This document shows, in pieces, positions 7,898-17,477 of a stretch of 64,000 nucleotides of DNA. The stretch covers positions 3,906,001 through 3,970,000 of the forward strand of contig NZ_WWGH01000001.1 of NCBI RefSeq assembly GCF_009865135.1. Reading direction: 5' to 3'. Position 1 is the first letter of the stretch. Each line of letters opens with the position of its first letter. A program made the translations under genes and the position numbers. The notes below the pieces were generated by a model. That model had not been told where the DNA came from and searched no databases. It saw nothing but the letters and a program-made list of their open reading frames with translations. This DNA is from Streptomyces sp. SID8374 (GTDB taxonomy: Bacteria > Actinomycetota > Actinomycetes > Streptomycetales > Streptomycetaceae).

Positions 7898-10800
7898 TCA
7901 CAGGCGCCAGTCCGGCGCCTGGCCCGGGCGGTAGGCGCAGGTGGTTCCGGTGGTCACGGACTCCCTTAGGTGCGCCGCCAGTTCGGGGTGGAGGGAGTCC
8001 AGCTTGCGCAGGGTGTCGCGGATCCGGGCGGTGACCGTCTTACGGGCCCGCTCGGTCCGGTCGTCCAGGCGGCGGGTCCGGCCACCGAGGCCCGCCGCGG
8101 TGCGCAGCTGGTCCAGGAGGGCCTGCCGCTCCCGGTCGTACGCCTCGACCTGCCGGGTGTCGTCCCGTGCCGCGGCGCGGTCTATCTCGGCGTCCAGCCG
8201 GTCCAGGTGCTCCTTGTACCGGCGCTTGGCCTCCTCGTCGAGGACCGGGTCGCCGCCCATCCGGCCGGCGGCGACCACGACGTTGCCGCCCTCGGGGGCG
8301 AGCAGCTCCACGGCCGGGACGTCGGCCCCGGGCAGCCCCAGCAGGCTGTGCAGGTCCCGCAGCCCCTTCGCGTCGGGGACATGCACGGTCCGCCCGTCCC
8401 AGCGCAGCTGCCATACGGAACCGTCGCGGCGGAACTCGGCGTCGGGCGCGGGGTCAACGGGTGCGGGAGCGGGGGAGCGGTCGGTGGCCGGCGAGAGTGC
8501 GCGGAGGGCGGGGCGTTCGGAGGCCAGGTGGTGCAGGCCCAACTCGCCTGCCTCCCGCTCCACTTCGGCCAGCAGCGCGCGGGCCCGGCCGGTGTCGCCC
8601 GGCTCGGCGCGGGCGAGGAGGGAGCGGGCCAGGTGCAGGCGGGCGCGTACGGCCCAGGGGCGGGCGCCGAGGCGGTCCGCGGAGGCGGCGGCCTCGGTGA
8701 GCGCGGCCACCGCCGCGTCCCGGTCGTCCCGTGCGGCGGCGAGCATGCCGAGCCAGAGGTCGACGGGGCCGCCGATGTCGCACCCGTACAGCGAGACGAC
8801 CCACTGGCCGGTGTAGGGCGTGAGCTCGTCCTCGGCGCGGGTGATCAGGCGCCGGTCGCCGGTGGTGGCGGCCGTCTGGGCCAGCAGTCGGAGCCAGAGC
8901 GGCATGAACGCCCGCGGATAGGGGGCCGCGCGGTCCGACTGCTCGGCGATCAGGCGGAGGGCCGGGGCCGCGTCGCCCTGCTCCACGGCGGTGAGCGCCT
9001 CCAGCAGCCCGGGGTACGGATACCGGGCGCCCGGCAGCGCGGCGAGGATCTTCTCCGCCTCCGCGAACCGTCCGCGCAGCAGATGCAGGGACCAGTGCAG
9101 ATGGCACCCCATGAAACCGATCGCCTCGTGGTCCTCGCCCTCCAGGCCGAGCTCCTCACCGCTGAGCGCATCGGCGGCCTCGGTGAACCGGCCCTGGAGC
9201 GAGGCGATCAGGCTGCCGTCGACGGCGACGGCCAAGGCGAACCGGGGCAGCTCCGAGCGCTCTGCGGCCCGGATGAACCTGCGGTACTGGTCGATGAAGG
9301 CCGGGTCGCCGAGCTCCAGCAGGGCCACCCACCGCATCGAGGTGGCGTGCAGCTCCATGTCCAGGTTCTGGGTGCGCCGGCCGACGACGGCCATCTCGTC
9401 GGTCAGCCCGAGCCGCTCCACCGCCGAGCCCAGACCCCATACGGAGTCGTGGCGCGCCCAGAGCGAGAACGCGAGGGCCTCGTCGTCCGAGCCGTCGCGG
9501 GCGAGGGCCATGATGTGGATGGCCAACTCCTGCGCGAGCCGGTCGGCGGAGAGGCTGTCCTGCCCGTCCTTGCCGGTGACCTTGCGGTGCGCCTCGCCCA
9601 GGAACGCCACCATGAAGGCCTCACCGTCGCCCAGCGTGCCCCGGCGGTACAGGGTGATCGCGACCCGGGCCAGCAGCTCGGGATCGTCCAGCTCCCGGGC
9701 CAGGTCGACCGCCCGGTCCAGCAGGCGGCCCGCCTCGGCGGCCTCCCCGGCGTGCCGCAGCTGCTCGCCGAGGTCGAGGCAGATGAGCGCGGTCCGACGC
9801 CGATCGGACCCTGGCCCCGGCCCAAGGTGCCCCTCGCCCGGCCCGCTCCCCCGCCCCCCCTCGCCCGGCCCGCTCCCCGACGGGGGACCGCCCGGTGCAC
9901 CCCCCGCTTCCGGGCCCGGCTCGCCCGACGCCACCGCGAGGGCCCGGCGGTAGTGGCCGATGGCCTCCTCGTCGGCGAGGCGCCCCGAGGCGTCCCGGGC
10001 GGCGGCGAGCAGCAGGTCGATCCGGCGGTCGCGCTCCAGCTCTCCCCCGGCGAGGTGGGCGTGGCGGGCGAGGTCCCCGGGCCGCACCGCGTCGTCCAGC
10101 CCGCCGTGCGCGTCCAGCGCCCGTACGGCGGCGGCATGGCGGCGGCGGGCGTCCGCGTCCCCGAGCGAGGCGTACAGCGTCTCGCGGAGCAGGTCGTGGG
10201 CGAAGGCGTACCCCCCGGAGGGGCGCGGGACGACGACCCGGGCGACGATCGCCGACTCCAGCAGCCGCTCCACCTGGGGGACGGGGGAGCCGTGCACCAC
10301 GGCCAGCACCTGGCGGCGGAACTCCCGGCCGAGCACGGCGGCGGCGGTCAGCAGCGAGACGACCGCCTCCGGCAGCAGGCTCAGCCGCTGCCGGACCGCC
10401 TCCCGCACCCCGGGTGGGATGGTGGAGACGGGGCTGCCGCTGTGCCAGAGCCGGGCCGTCTGCTCCACGAAGAACGGGTTGCCGCCGGTGCGCCGGTGGA
10501 CCTCGTCGACCAGCCGCGGCTCGGGCTCGCGGCCCGTCGTCACGGCCATCAGCGCGCCCACCTCGTCGCGGCCGAGGCCGGTCAGCGTGAGGGTGGCCGA
10601 GGCGCGCGAGACGAGGGGCAGGATCAGCTGCTGGAGCGGGTGGCCGGGGGCCTCCACCTCGACGTCCCGGTAGGTGCCGATGAGCAGCAGCCGCTCGAAC
10701 CAGGCGTGCTGGGCGGCGAATTCGAGCAGGCGGAGCGAGGCGGGGTCGGCGCTGTGGAGGTCGTCCAGGACCACCACCAGCGGGCGGCTCTGGGAGACGG

Positions 10801-11293
10801 TGACGAGGGCCGTGGTCACCGCGTCGTACAGCCCGAAGGCCTCGGGCCCGTCGGACGAGGCCCCGGCCGCCCCGGTCGCACCAGGAGCCCCGGCCGTAAC
10901 AGAGGCACCTGCCGCCCCGCCTTCCCCGTCCCCCGCGCCCGATCCCGCGGCCGCGCCCCCGCCCGCCGCGTCCCCCAGGAGGACGCCGAGCCGCCCGTCC
11001 GCCGCCTCCTGGGCTGCCGCCCACTGGGCCGCCGTGGCCGAGCGGCGCAGGCCGCGCAGCACCTGCACCCAGGGCCAGTAGCCAGGAGTGCTGTCGGAGT
11101 CCCAGCAGGAACCGCCGACCACCAGCGCCCCGCGCCGCCGCGCCTCGTGGGCGGCGTCGGTGACGAGGGTGGTCTTCCCGATCCCGGCCTCGCCCGTGAC
11201 CAGCACGAGCCCGCCGTGGCTCTCCGTGGCCCGGACGATCTCCGAGCGGAGGATGCCTGCGGGGTGGTCGCGCCCGAACAGAGCAGGGGTCAT
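7898..11293 (-). CDS. Large LAL-like AAA ATPase without LuxR HTH
   Basis: 1,131 residues from ATG 11293. Residue 4 onward reads LFGRDHPAGIL, then Walker A GEAGIGKTTLV (about 33) and Walker B VVVLDDLHSAD (about 185), then a long alpha-helical TPR/MalT-like region as in LuxR-type LAL regulators. No LuxR helix-turn-helix is seen at the end. Instead the last ~190 residues hold a distinct domain (KGLRDLHSLLGLPG..., a charged coiled coil, then ARKTVTARIRDTLRKLDSLH and a TTCAYRP tail). Gly/Pro/Ala-rich inserts interrupt the ATPase region (about residues 100-150) and the helical part (about 465-505). Probably a signalling ATPase; DNA binding is unproven. The gene follows the universal stress gene by 38 bp. 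Confidence 0.87.
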   Translation of the reverse strand: MTPALFGRDHPAGILRSEIVRATESHGGLVLVTGEAGIGKTTLVTDAAHEARRRGALVVGGSCWDSDSTPGYWPWVQVLRGLRRSATAAQWAAAQEAADGRLGVLLGDAAGGGAAAGSGAGDGEGGAAGASVTAGAPGATGAAGASSDGPEAFGLYDAVTTALVTVSQSRPLVVVLDDLHSADPASLRLLEFAAQHAWFERLLLIGTYRDVEVEAPGHPLQQLILPLVSRASATLTLTGLGRDEVGALMAVTTGREPEPRLVDEVHRRTGGNPFFVEQTARLWHSGSPVSTIPPGVREAVRQRLSLLPEAVVSLLTAAAVLGREFRRQVLAVVHGSPVPQVERLLESAIVARVVVPRPSGGYAFAHDLLRETLYASLGDADARRRHAAAVRALDAHGGLDDAVRPGDLARHAHLAGGELERDRRIDLLLAAARDASGRLADEEAIGHYRRALAVASGEPGPEAGGAPGGPPSGSGPGEGGRGSGPGEGHLGPGPGSDRRRTALICLDLGEQLRHAGEAAEAGRLLDRAVDLARELDDPELLARVAITLYRRGTLGDGEAFMVAFLGEAHRKVTGKDGQDSLSADRLAQELAIHIMALARDGSDDEALAFSLWARHDSVWGLGSAVERLGLTDEMAVVGRRTQNLDMELHATSMRWVALLELGDPAFIDQYRRFIRAAERSELPRFALAVAVDGSLIASLQGRFTEAADALSGEELGLEGEDHEAIGFMGCHLHWSLHLLRGRFAEAEKILAALPGARYPYPGLLEALTAVEQGDAAPALRLIAEQSDRAAPYPRAFMPLWLRLLAQTAATTGDRRLITRAEDELTPYTGQWVVSLYGCDIGGPVDLWLGMLAAARDDRDAAVAALTEAAASADRLGARPWAVRARLHLARSLLARAEPGDTGRARALLAEVEREAGELGLHHLASERPALRALSPATDRSPAPAPVDPAPDAEFRRDGSVWQLRWDGRTVHVPDAKGLRDLHSLLGLPGADVPAVELLAPEGGNVVVAAGRMGGDPVLDEEAKRRYKEHLDRLDAEIDRAAARDDTRQVEAYDRERQALLDQLRTAAGLGGRTRRLDDRTERARKTVTARIRDTLRKLDSLHPELAAHLRESVTTGTTCAYRPGQAPDWRL

Positions 11294-11305
11294 GACCACA
11301 CGATA
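11294..11305 (-). promoter_or_regulatory. -10 of leaderless start, LAL-like ATPase
   Basis: Reading leftwards, TATCGT is followed by 6 nt and then the ATG at 11293. There is no Shine-Dalgarno; the complementary strand carries the GGAGG seen here. A separate leaderless transcript besides read-through from the stress-protein gene is therefore likely. Confidence 0.5.
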
Positions 11306-11331
11306 GGAGGACCCACTGACAACGGCTTCCC

Positions 11332-11754
11332 TCAGTCGCGTACCACCGTCACCGGGCACGGCGCGTGCTGCGCGACATGGAGGCTGACCGAGCCGAGCAG
11401 CGTCGCCTTGAGACCGCTGCGGCCACGGGCGCCCACGACGAGCAGGTTGGCGCCCTTGGCCCGGTCCAGCAGGGACTGGGCCGGGTTGCCGATGACCACG
11501 ATCTTGCTGACCGCGGCCGCTCCTTCGGCGCCGAGTGCCTCCTCCAGCGCCTCGTTGAGGGAGACGGTGGCCAGCTCCTGCGGGTCGAAGTCCGCCGGCA
11601 GGCCCGGCATCATCGAGGCCCAGCTGGTCGCGGGGTACTCCCAGCTGTTCACGGCCTCCACGGTGTCACCGGTCAGCTCGGCCTGGCGTACGGCCCAGTG
11701 CAGTGCCTTGATCGAAGGATCGGACCCGTCCACACCCACGACGATCCTGCCCAT
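11332..11754 (-). CDS. Universal stress protein (UspA family)
   Basis: 140 residues, one Usp domain: N-terminal IVVGVDGSDPS and the ATP-binding GARGRSGLKATLLGSVS (G2xG9xG(S/T) pattern) near the end, so probably an ATP-binding Usp. ATG 11754 is preceded by GGAGG. The gene is first in a likely two-gene unit with the LAL-like ATPase. Family members help survival under starvation or redox stress; the exact trigger is not visible. Confidence 0.93.
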   Translation of the reverse strand: MGRIVVGVDGSDPSIKALHWAVRQAELTGDTVEAVNSWEYPATSWASMMPGLPADFDPQELATVSLNEALEEALGAEGAAAVSKIVVIGNPAQSLLDRAKGANLLVVGARGRSGLKATLLGSVSLHVAQHAPCPVTVVRD

Positions 11755-11783
11755 ATCTGCCTCCAGCTCGGTCCGGATCGGAA

Positions 11784-11803
11784 CGGATGCGTCACCGCAT
11801 CCG
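11784..11803. promoter_or_regulatory. 8-bp-arm inverted repeat in Usp leader
   Basis: CGGATGCG and CGCATCCG flank a 4-nt loop (TCAC). The repeat lies about 30 nt upstream of the Usp ATG, just after a TACAGT -10 candidate (read on the minus strand at about 11808-11813). It could be an operator or a 5' stabilising hairpin. Confidence 0.5.
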
Positions 11804-11918
11804 GTCTCACTGTAGTCAAACCGGACAATAGGGCGGGGCCGGGTGCCGCCGGGCAGGACCGGGGGGGGCGCACCCGGCCCCGTGCCGGACACCCGGGCCC
11901 CGGGCAGGGTACCCGGGC

Positions 11919-12578
11919 TCAGTCCAGCCGCAGGTCGGCGAGCTGCTGCTCGAAGGGGACGACCGCGTCCTCCCCGTCGTCCAGGCCCGGCGTCCGGGAG
12001 GCCCCGGAGACCGTGCGGCCCAGCACGGCCGAGGCCAGCTCGCCACCGGCGCGGCGGATCCGGGACGGCAGCCCCTCGGTGTACTCGTCGCCGGAGGAGC
12101 CCCAGTCCTCGGAGGCGGCGTAGACGGACGTCGGTACGGTGACGGCCCGCAGATAGGCGAAGAGCGGGCGCAGCGCGTGCTCCAGGACCAGCGAGTGGCG
12201 GGCCGTGCCGCCCGTCGCGGCGATCACGACGGGCTTGCCGGTCAGCGCGGTGTGGTCGATCAGGTCGAAGAACGACTTGAACAGACCGCTGTACGAGGCG
12301 GTGAACACCGGTGTCACGGCGATCAGCCCGTCCGCCTCGGTCACCGCGTCGATCGCCTCCCGCAGCCTGGCCGACGGGAACCCGCTGACCAGGTGGTTGG
12401 CGATGTCCACGGCGAGGTCGCGGACTTCGACGACCTGGACCTCGACGTTCCGGTCCTGCTCGGCCGCGAGGCGCTCGCGGGCGGCGGCGGCCAGCCGGTC
12501 GGCCAGCAGCCGGGTGGAGGACGGCTGGCTGAGCCCGGCCGAGACGGCCACGATGCGCAGGGGAGTGGTGGCGAACAT
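11919..12578 (-). CDS. FMN reductase (CE1759-like partner of LLM monooxygenase)
   Basis: About 219 residues from ATG 12578, which has a GGGGG ribosome site at a normal distance; an in-frame TTG three codons earlier is less likely. Flavodoxin-like fold with VAVSAGLSQPSSTRLLADRL (FMN phosphate loop) and TPVFTASYSGLFKSFFDLID, as in SsuE/CE1759 NAD(P)H:FMN reductases. It starts 5 bp after the stop of the upstream monooxygenase gene, so it should supply that enzyme with reduced FMN. Confidence 0.93.
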   Translation of the reverse strand: MFATTPLRIVAVSAGLSQPSSTRLLADRLAAAARERLAAEQDRNVEVQVVEVRDLAVDIANHLVSGFPSARLREAIDAVTEADGLIAVTPVFTASYSGLFKSFFDLIDHTALTGKPVVIAATGGTARHSLVLEHALRPLFAYLRAVTVPTSVYAASEDWGSSGDEYTEGLPSRIRRAGGELASAVLGRTVSGASRTPGLDDGEDAVVPFEQQLADLRLD

Positions 12579-12583
12579 GGAGG

Positions 12584-13675
12584 TCAAGCCCCCTTTCCAG
12601 CAGCTCGGGCGGCGGCGACCGCCGGGTGGACGGGCGCGGATTCCGGCACACCGGCCGGCCGCAGGTTGGCGAACTCCTTGCGCAGCACGGGCACGACCTC
12701 CTCGCCGAGGATGTCCAGCTGCTCCAGGACCGTCTTCAGCGGGAGCCCCGCGTGGTCCATCAGGAACAGCTGCCGCTGGTAGTCGCCGACCGCGTCCCGG
12801 AACGTCAGCGTCCGCTCGATGACCTCCTGCGGGGAGCCCACCGTCAGCGGGGTCTCGCGGGTGAAGTCCTCCAGGGACGGGCCGTGGCCGTAGACCGGCG
12901 CGTTGTCGAAGTACGGGCGGAACTCCCGTACCGCGTCCTGCGAGTTCTTCCGCATGAACACCTGGCCGCCGAGCCCGACGATGGCCTGTTCGGCGGTGCC
13001 GTGACCGTAGTGGGCGTAACGGCGCCTGTAGAGGTCCACCATCTTCTTGGTGTGCTCCATGGGCCAGAAGATGTTGTTGTGGAAGAACCCGTCACCGTAG
13101 TAGGCGGCCTGTTCCGCGATCTCCGGGGAGCGGATGGAGCCGTGCCAGACGAACGGCGGGACGCCGTCCAGCGGGCGCGGGGTCGCGGTGAAGGACTGGA
13201 GCGGCGTACGGAACTTGCCCTCCCAGTCCACGACCTCCTCGCGCCACAGCTTGTGCAGCAGGGCGTAGTTCTCGATGGCCATGGGGATGCCCTGGCGGAT
13301 GTCCTTGCCGAACCAGGGGTAGACCGGTCCGGTGTTGCCGCGGCCCATCATCAGGTCGACGCGGCCGTCCGCGAGGTGCTGGAGGGTGGCGTAGTCCTCG
13401 GCGATCTTCACCGGGTCGTTGGTGGTGATCAGGGTGGTGGACGTGGACAGGATCAGGTTCTCGGTGCGGGCCGCGATGTAGCCGAGTGTCGTCGTCGGGG
13501 AGGACGGGACGAACGGCGGGTTGTGGTGCTCGCCGGTCGCGAAGACGTCCAGACCGACCTCCTCGGCCTTCTGCGCGATGGCCAGGGTCGCCTTGATCCG
13601 CTCGTTCTCGGTCGGCGTCCGGCCGGTGGTCGGGTCGGTGGTGACGTCTCCGACGGTGAAGATCCCGAACTGCAT
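12584..13675 (-). CDS. LLM-class flavin-dependent monooxygenase (CE1758-like)
   Basis: 363 residues from ATG 13675 with an AGGAGG ribosome site. The luciferase-like TIM barrel is clear: MQFGIFTVGDVTTDP at the start, FATGEHHNPPFVPSSP, and LMMGRGNTGPVYPWFG. Uses FMNH2 from the adjacent reductase to oxidise an unknown organic substrate; the pair is common in actinobacteria. Directly upstream are five 16-bp tandem repeats, so expression is probably controlled by a repressor. Confidence 0.94.
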   Translation of the reverse strand: MQFGIFTVGDVTTDPTTGRTPTENERIKATLAIAQKAEEVGLDVFATGEHHNPPFVPSSPTTTLGYIAARTENLILSTSTTLITTNDPVKIAEDYATLQHLADGRVDLMMGRGNTGPVYPWFGKDIRQGIPMAIENYALLHKLWREEVVDWEGKFRTPLQSFTATPRPLDGVPPFVWHGSIRSPEIAEQAAYYGDGFFHNNIFWPMEHTKKMVDLYRRRYAHYGHGTAEQAIVGLGGQVFMRKNSQDAVREFRPYFDNAPVYGHGPSLEDFTRETPLTVGSPQEVIERTLTFRDAVGDYQRQLFLMDHAGLPLKTVLEQLDILGEEVVPVLRKEFANLRPAGVPESAPVHPAVAAARAAGKGA

Positions 13676-13700
13676 GGCGTCCGCCTCCTGAGCGATCCGT

Positions 13701-13780
13701 ACGAATGGGTTGAACGGCGAATGGGCTGAACAACGAACGGGATGAACGGTGAATGCATTGCACCCAAATTGGTTGAACGT
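13701..13780. repeat. Five imperfect 16-bp tandem repeats in LLM promoter
   Basis: Units at 13701, 13717, 13733, 13749 and 13765. The first three share the pattern RCGAAYGGGNTGAAC; units 4 and 5 are diverged, and the end adds the direct repeat GTTGAAC x2 (13772-13785). The array lies 25-105 bp upstream of the monooxygenase start, where an operator is expected. Confidence 0.8.
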
Positions 13781-13892
13781 TGAACTACACCCTACAACGG
13801 AGCACCCCCGGCACCTATTCCCGGGCGTACGCTGGCAGGGCCGCCGGTCCCGCCGGCGAGCCCGGGACCACCGGCGGAGGGAGGCGGAGACC

Positions 13893-14045
13893 ATGAGCGA
13901 AAAGGGCAGCGACACCGGCAGCGACAGCGAGAGCTGGAAGGCGCGGGGCGTCGCCCTGCGCGTCTTCGTCTACATTTTCGCGACGCACCTCTTCGCGGGC
14001 TTCATCTGGATCCTCTTCTACGTGGGCGGGCACGCGGACAAATAG
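13893..14045 (+). CDS. Small membrane protein (DUF6126-like)
   Basis: 50 residues from ATG 13893, preceded by GGAGGGAGGCGG. A polar, acidic head (SEKGSDTGSDSESWK), the phrase ARGVALRVFVYIFATHLFA and one TM ending FIWILFYVGGHADK. Matches my memory of the short single-TM DUF6126 proteins of Streptomyces; function unknown. Divergent from the LLM gene. Confidence 0.85.
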   Translation: MSEKGSDTGSDSESWKARGVALRVFVYIFATHLFAGFIWILFYVGGHADK

Positions 14046-14068
14046 CCGCCGCGTAAGCCCATGGCGGA

Positions 14069-14080
14069 TACACTGACCGC
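14069..14080 (+). promoter_or_regulatory. -10 element of leaderless trp leader transcript
   Basis: TACACT at 14069-14074 is 6 nt before the leader ATG at 14081, so transcription should begin at or next to the A of that ATG. No clear -35 is visible. Confidence 0.55.
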
Positions 14081-14122
14081 ATGACCTCCGTACCGTGCCG
14101 AAACTGGTGGCGCTCCTCCTAG
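14081..14122 (+). CDS. Trp-rich leader peptide of trpS attenuator
   Basis: A 13-residue frame, MTSVPCRNWWRSS, with two tandem TGG codons at 14105-14110 and a TAG stop. It has no Shine-Dalgarno and seems to be translated from a leaderless transcript. The Trp codons sit in the 5' arm of hairpin 14107-14131, and a terminator hairpin follows 34 nt later, upstream of the synthetase gene. This is the arrangement of ribosome-mediated attenuation: a ribosome stalled for Trp-tRNA would free the antiterminator pairing and switch trpS on. Seen in sequence; regulation is inferred. Confidence 0.8.
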   Translation: MTSVPCRNWWRSS

Positions 14123-14131
14123 GAGCGGCCA
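14107..14131 (+). promoter_or_regulatory. Attenuator hairpin 1:2 over the Trp codons
   Basis: GTGG-C-GCTCCT pairs with AGGAGC-GG-CCAC around a CCT loop and covers the second Trp codon and the leader stop. The segment CGGCC at its 3' side (about 14126-14130) can alternatively pair with GGCCG at 14157-14161, the 5' arm of the terminator, which would be the antiterminator. Confidence 0.65.
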
Positions 14132-14155
14132 CAGCATCTGTCTGCACGGAACCCA

Positions 14156-14182
14156 GGGCCGTTCACCATGGACGGCCCTTTT
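14156..14182 (+). terminator. Intrinsic terminator (attenuator) before trpS
   Basis: GGGCCGT (14156-14162) pairs with ACGGCCC (14172-14178), extendable by a G-U and a C-G pair, and is followed by TTTT at 14179-14182. U-tracts are rare after hairpins in this window, which makes this one stand out. It lies 102 bp before the trpS ATG. Confidence 0.8.
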
Positions 14183-14284
14183 CGCTGCCTTCTTTCAGGT
14201 GCGATGTACGGGAACGGGGCACCGCACGCCCCCCACCGCCCGGGCCGTCCTCCACGCACCCACCACCCGCGAGGAGACCCCGCT

Positions 14285-15385
<1,101 letters not shown>

Positions 15386-15437
15386 GCGGGTGCGCAAGCC
15401 CTTCCGGTAGGCACGCGGCCCCGGGACCGCCCGCCCC

Positions 15438-17447
15438 TCACTGCCTCGGCAGCACCGACCGCTGCCGCCGCAGCAGCTCCGCCAGCCCTCGCCGGGTGGC
15501 CGCGATCACCACCCGGTCCTGGGCGCGCAGCACATACCCGGGGTGCAGGTCCCAGACCAGGCCGGAGGGGGGCGGGGTGCCGCCTTCCGGGGGGTACGGG
15601 GGGAGCGCGGCGAGGTCCGGGTTGCGGTCGGCGGGCGGGGTGGCGTCGATGGCCAGGACCCGCCACGCGCCCGCCCGGAACGCCTGCTCCACCGTGCGCC
15701 CCTCCAGCTGCGGATGGCCCGCGACCTCCAGGGCGGCGAAGAGCATCACCTTCCGCTCCACCGGGACCGCGCCGAGGATCTGGCGGCCCATCATGGCGAC
15801 CGCGAAGGAGGGCGCGGCCAGGTGGGAGACGGACCGGGAGCGGGTCAGGGCCTGGGGGTGCGCGGTGCGCAGGGTGCGGTAGACGGCGGTGGCGAACTCG
15901 TCGTCGTACAGCCGCAGCGCCACCCTCAGGTCCGGCTTGACCGACCGCGCGTACAGCGTCGCTTCCAGGTTCGTCGTGTCGATGCTGGTGAGCGCGAGGA
16001 GGGCGTGGGCGCGGCGGATCTTGGCCGCTTCCAGGACACCTTCCTGGGTGACGTCGCCGATGACGGTCGGCACGTGCATGGAGCGGGCCAGCGGGATGCC
16101 CCGCGCCTCGGGGTCCTCCTCCACGACGACCACGGGGATGTCCAGCTCCCGCAGGCGTACGAGGACGCGCGTACCGATCTTGCCGAGCCCGAGCAGCACC
16201 ACGTGCCCCGACAGGCCACGCGGCGGGCGGCGCAGCGAGGAGGCGGTGCGCAGGGTGCCGAACGCCTCCAGGACGGCGGCGATGAGCAGCGGGAGCAGAA
16301 GGATCCCGGCGACCCCGGAGAAGATCTGGATGATCTTCCGTGCCGTCGTGCCGTCCTCCGATGGATCGTTCATGCTCAGCAGGTCGAGAAGGATGAGGTA
16401 GGCGGAGTGCAGCAGGCTGTCCTCGGTGGTGAGGACCGAGACGACCACCAGGGCGACCGCTGCCAGCACGAACCCGAGGGCGGACCAGCGCAGCCGCCGG
16501 GAGAAGATCTTGGCGAGCGGCGCGCCCCGGCCGCCCATCCGGGTCGCGGGACGGTCCGGGCCCGCCCGGCTGATCGCCTCCAGGACGACGGTGCCGCGTC
16601 CGTCGGCCGCGGCCACGGACTCCTCGTCGGGGAGGAGTTGGGGCGCCTCGTCGCCGCTGCTGTCCGAACCCTCCGCCCCCGCAGGGTCGTTGGTGGTGGA
16701 GGAGAGCAGCGCGAGGGTGCACAGGCCCGGGTCGAGGGTCTCGCCGGGGCGGGGCGGCGGACGTTCGGCGGCGCGCAGGAGCAGCCCCTCGGCCTGGACG
16801 ACCTTGCTGCTGCCGGTGAGCGCGGTGGCGGCGAGCGCGGGGGCGGCGGTGTCGGCGTCGGACAGGACGGTGGTGGAGGCGTCCAGCTGCGCCGGGTCGA
16901 TGCCGGGCATGGCGACGGCGGCCGCCTGGTCCAGCAGCTCCTCCAGGTGCTGCCCGAGCTTGCGGTTGTAGAGCCGGATCACCAGCCGCAGGCGGGGGTT
17001 GAGGCGGCGGGCGGTGAGGGCGGCGCGGATGTTGCGCTCGTCGTCGTCGTAGACGAGGGCGAGGGCGGCCGCCCGGTCGACGCCCGCCTCCTCCAGTACG
17101 TCGTCGGAGGGTTCGGGCGCCTCCATGATCCGGACGGCCTCGACCCCGGCGTTGGTGTCGTTGCCGCCCCCGTTCCCCGTGGCGGCGGTGCGGTTCATCG
17201 CCGCCGACATCCGGCCGAACAGGGCGGCCGCGCGCCCCCGTTGGGTCAACGGCGTCTCGGGGCTGTTGGCGTCGCGGCCGGGCGGCAGGAGCAGGGTGAC
17301 CCGCTCCCCGTAGACGAACCGCAGCTCCACGGCGAGCCGGCGCGCCAGCGCGTCGTCACCGCAGACGATCATGTGGCCGGTGGGCGAGGGCCGCCCCGGC
17401 TGCGGACGTCCTGGCTGCTGAGGAAGTGGGGGCACGAAACCCAGCAT
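15438..17447 (-). CDS. CASTOR/POLLUX-like RCK ion-channel protein
   Basis: 669 residues. A TrkA-N/RCK domain (HMIVCGDDALARRLAVEL, about 24-215) comes first, then two TMs (about 320-340 and 372-395), then a second RCK (SGHVVLLGLGKIGTRVLVRL, about 415 onward) and a C-terminal ligand-type domain. This order recalls CASTOR/POLLUX and DMI1-type channels. The loop between the TMs (LLDLLSMNDPSEDGTTARK) lacks a TVGYG potassium filter, so ion selectivity is unclear. ATG 17447 has GGAAGG and lies 30 bp after the giant ATPase gene, so it is probably last in that operon. Confidence 0.88.
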   Translation of the reverse strand: MLGFVPPLPQQPGRPQPGRPSPTGHMIVCGDDALARRLAVELRFVYGERVTLLLPPGRDANSPETPLTQRGRAAALFGRMSAAMNRTAATGNGGGNDTNAGVEAVRIMEAPEPSDDVLEEAGVDRAAALALVYDDDERNIRAALTARRLNPRLRLVIRLYNRKLGQHLEELLDQAAAVAMPGIDPAQLDASTTVLSDADTAAPALAATALTGSSKVVQAEGLLLRAAERPPPRPGETLDPGLCTLALLSSTTNDPAGAEGSDSSGDEAPQLLPDEESVAAADGRGTVVLEAISRAGPDRPATRMGGRGAPLAKIFSRRLRWSALGFVLAAVALVVVSVLTTEDSLLHSAYLILLDLLSMNDPSEDGTTARKIIQIFSGVAGILLLPLLIAAVLEAFGTLRTASSLRRPPRGLSGHVVLLGLGKIGTRVLVRLRELDIPVVVVEEDPEARGIPLARSMHVPTVIGDVTQEGVLEAAKIRRAHALLALTSIDTTNLEATLYARSVKPDLRVALRLYDDEFATAVYRTLRTAHPQALTRSRSVSHLAAPSFAVAMMGRQILGAVPVERKVMLFAALEVAGHPQLEGRTVEQAFRAGAWRVLAIDATPPADRNPDLAALPPYPPEGGTPPPSGLVWDLHPGYVLRAQDRVVIAATRRGLAELLRRQRSVLPRQ

Positions 17448-17477
17448 GCCGTGATCCTTCCGGCTCGGTCTTCCTGC

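Noticed and set aside
12579-12587. TTG 12587 as start of the FMN reductase
   Set aside because: Ribosome site would be 1 nt away; ATG 12578 has correct spacing.
13701-13780. CRISPR or integron-like repeats
   Set aside because: Only 16 bp, no spacers; location fits an operator region.
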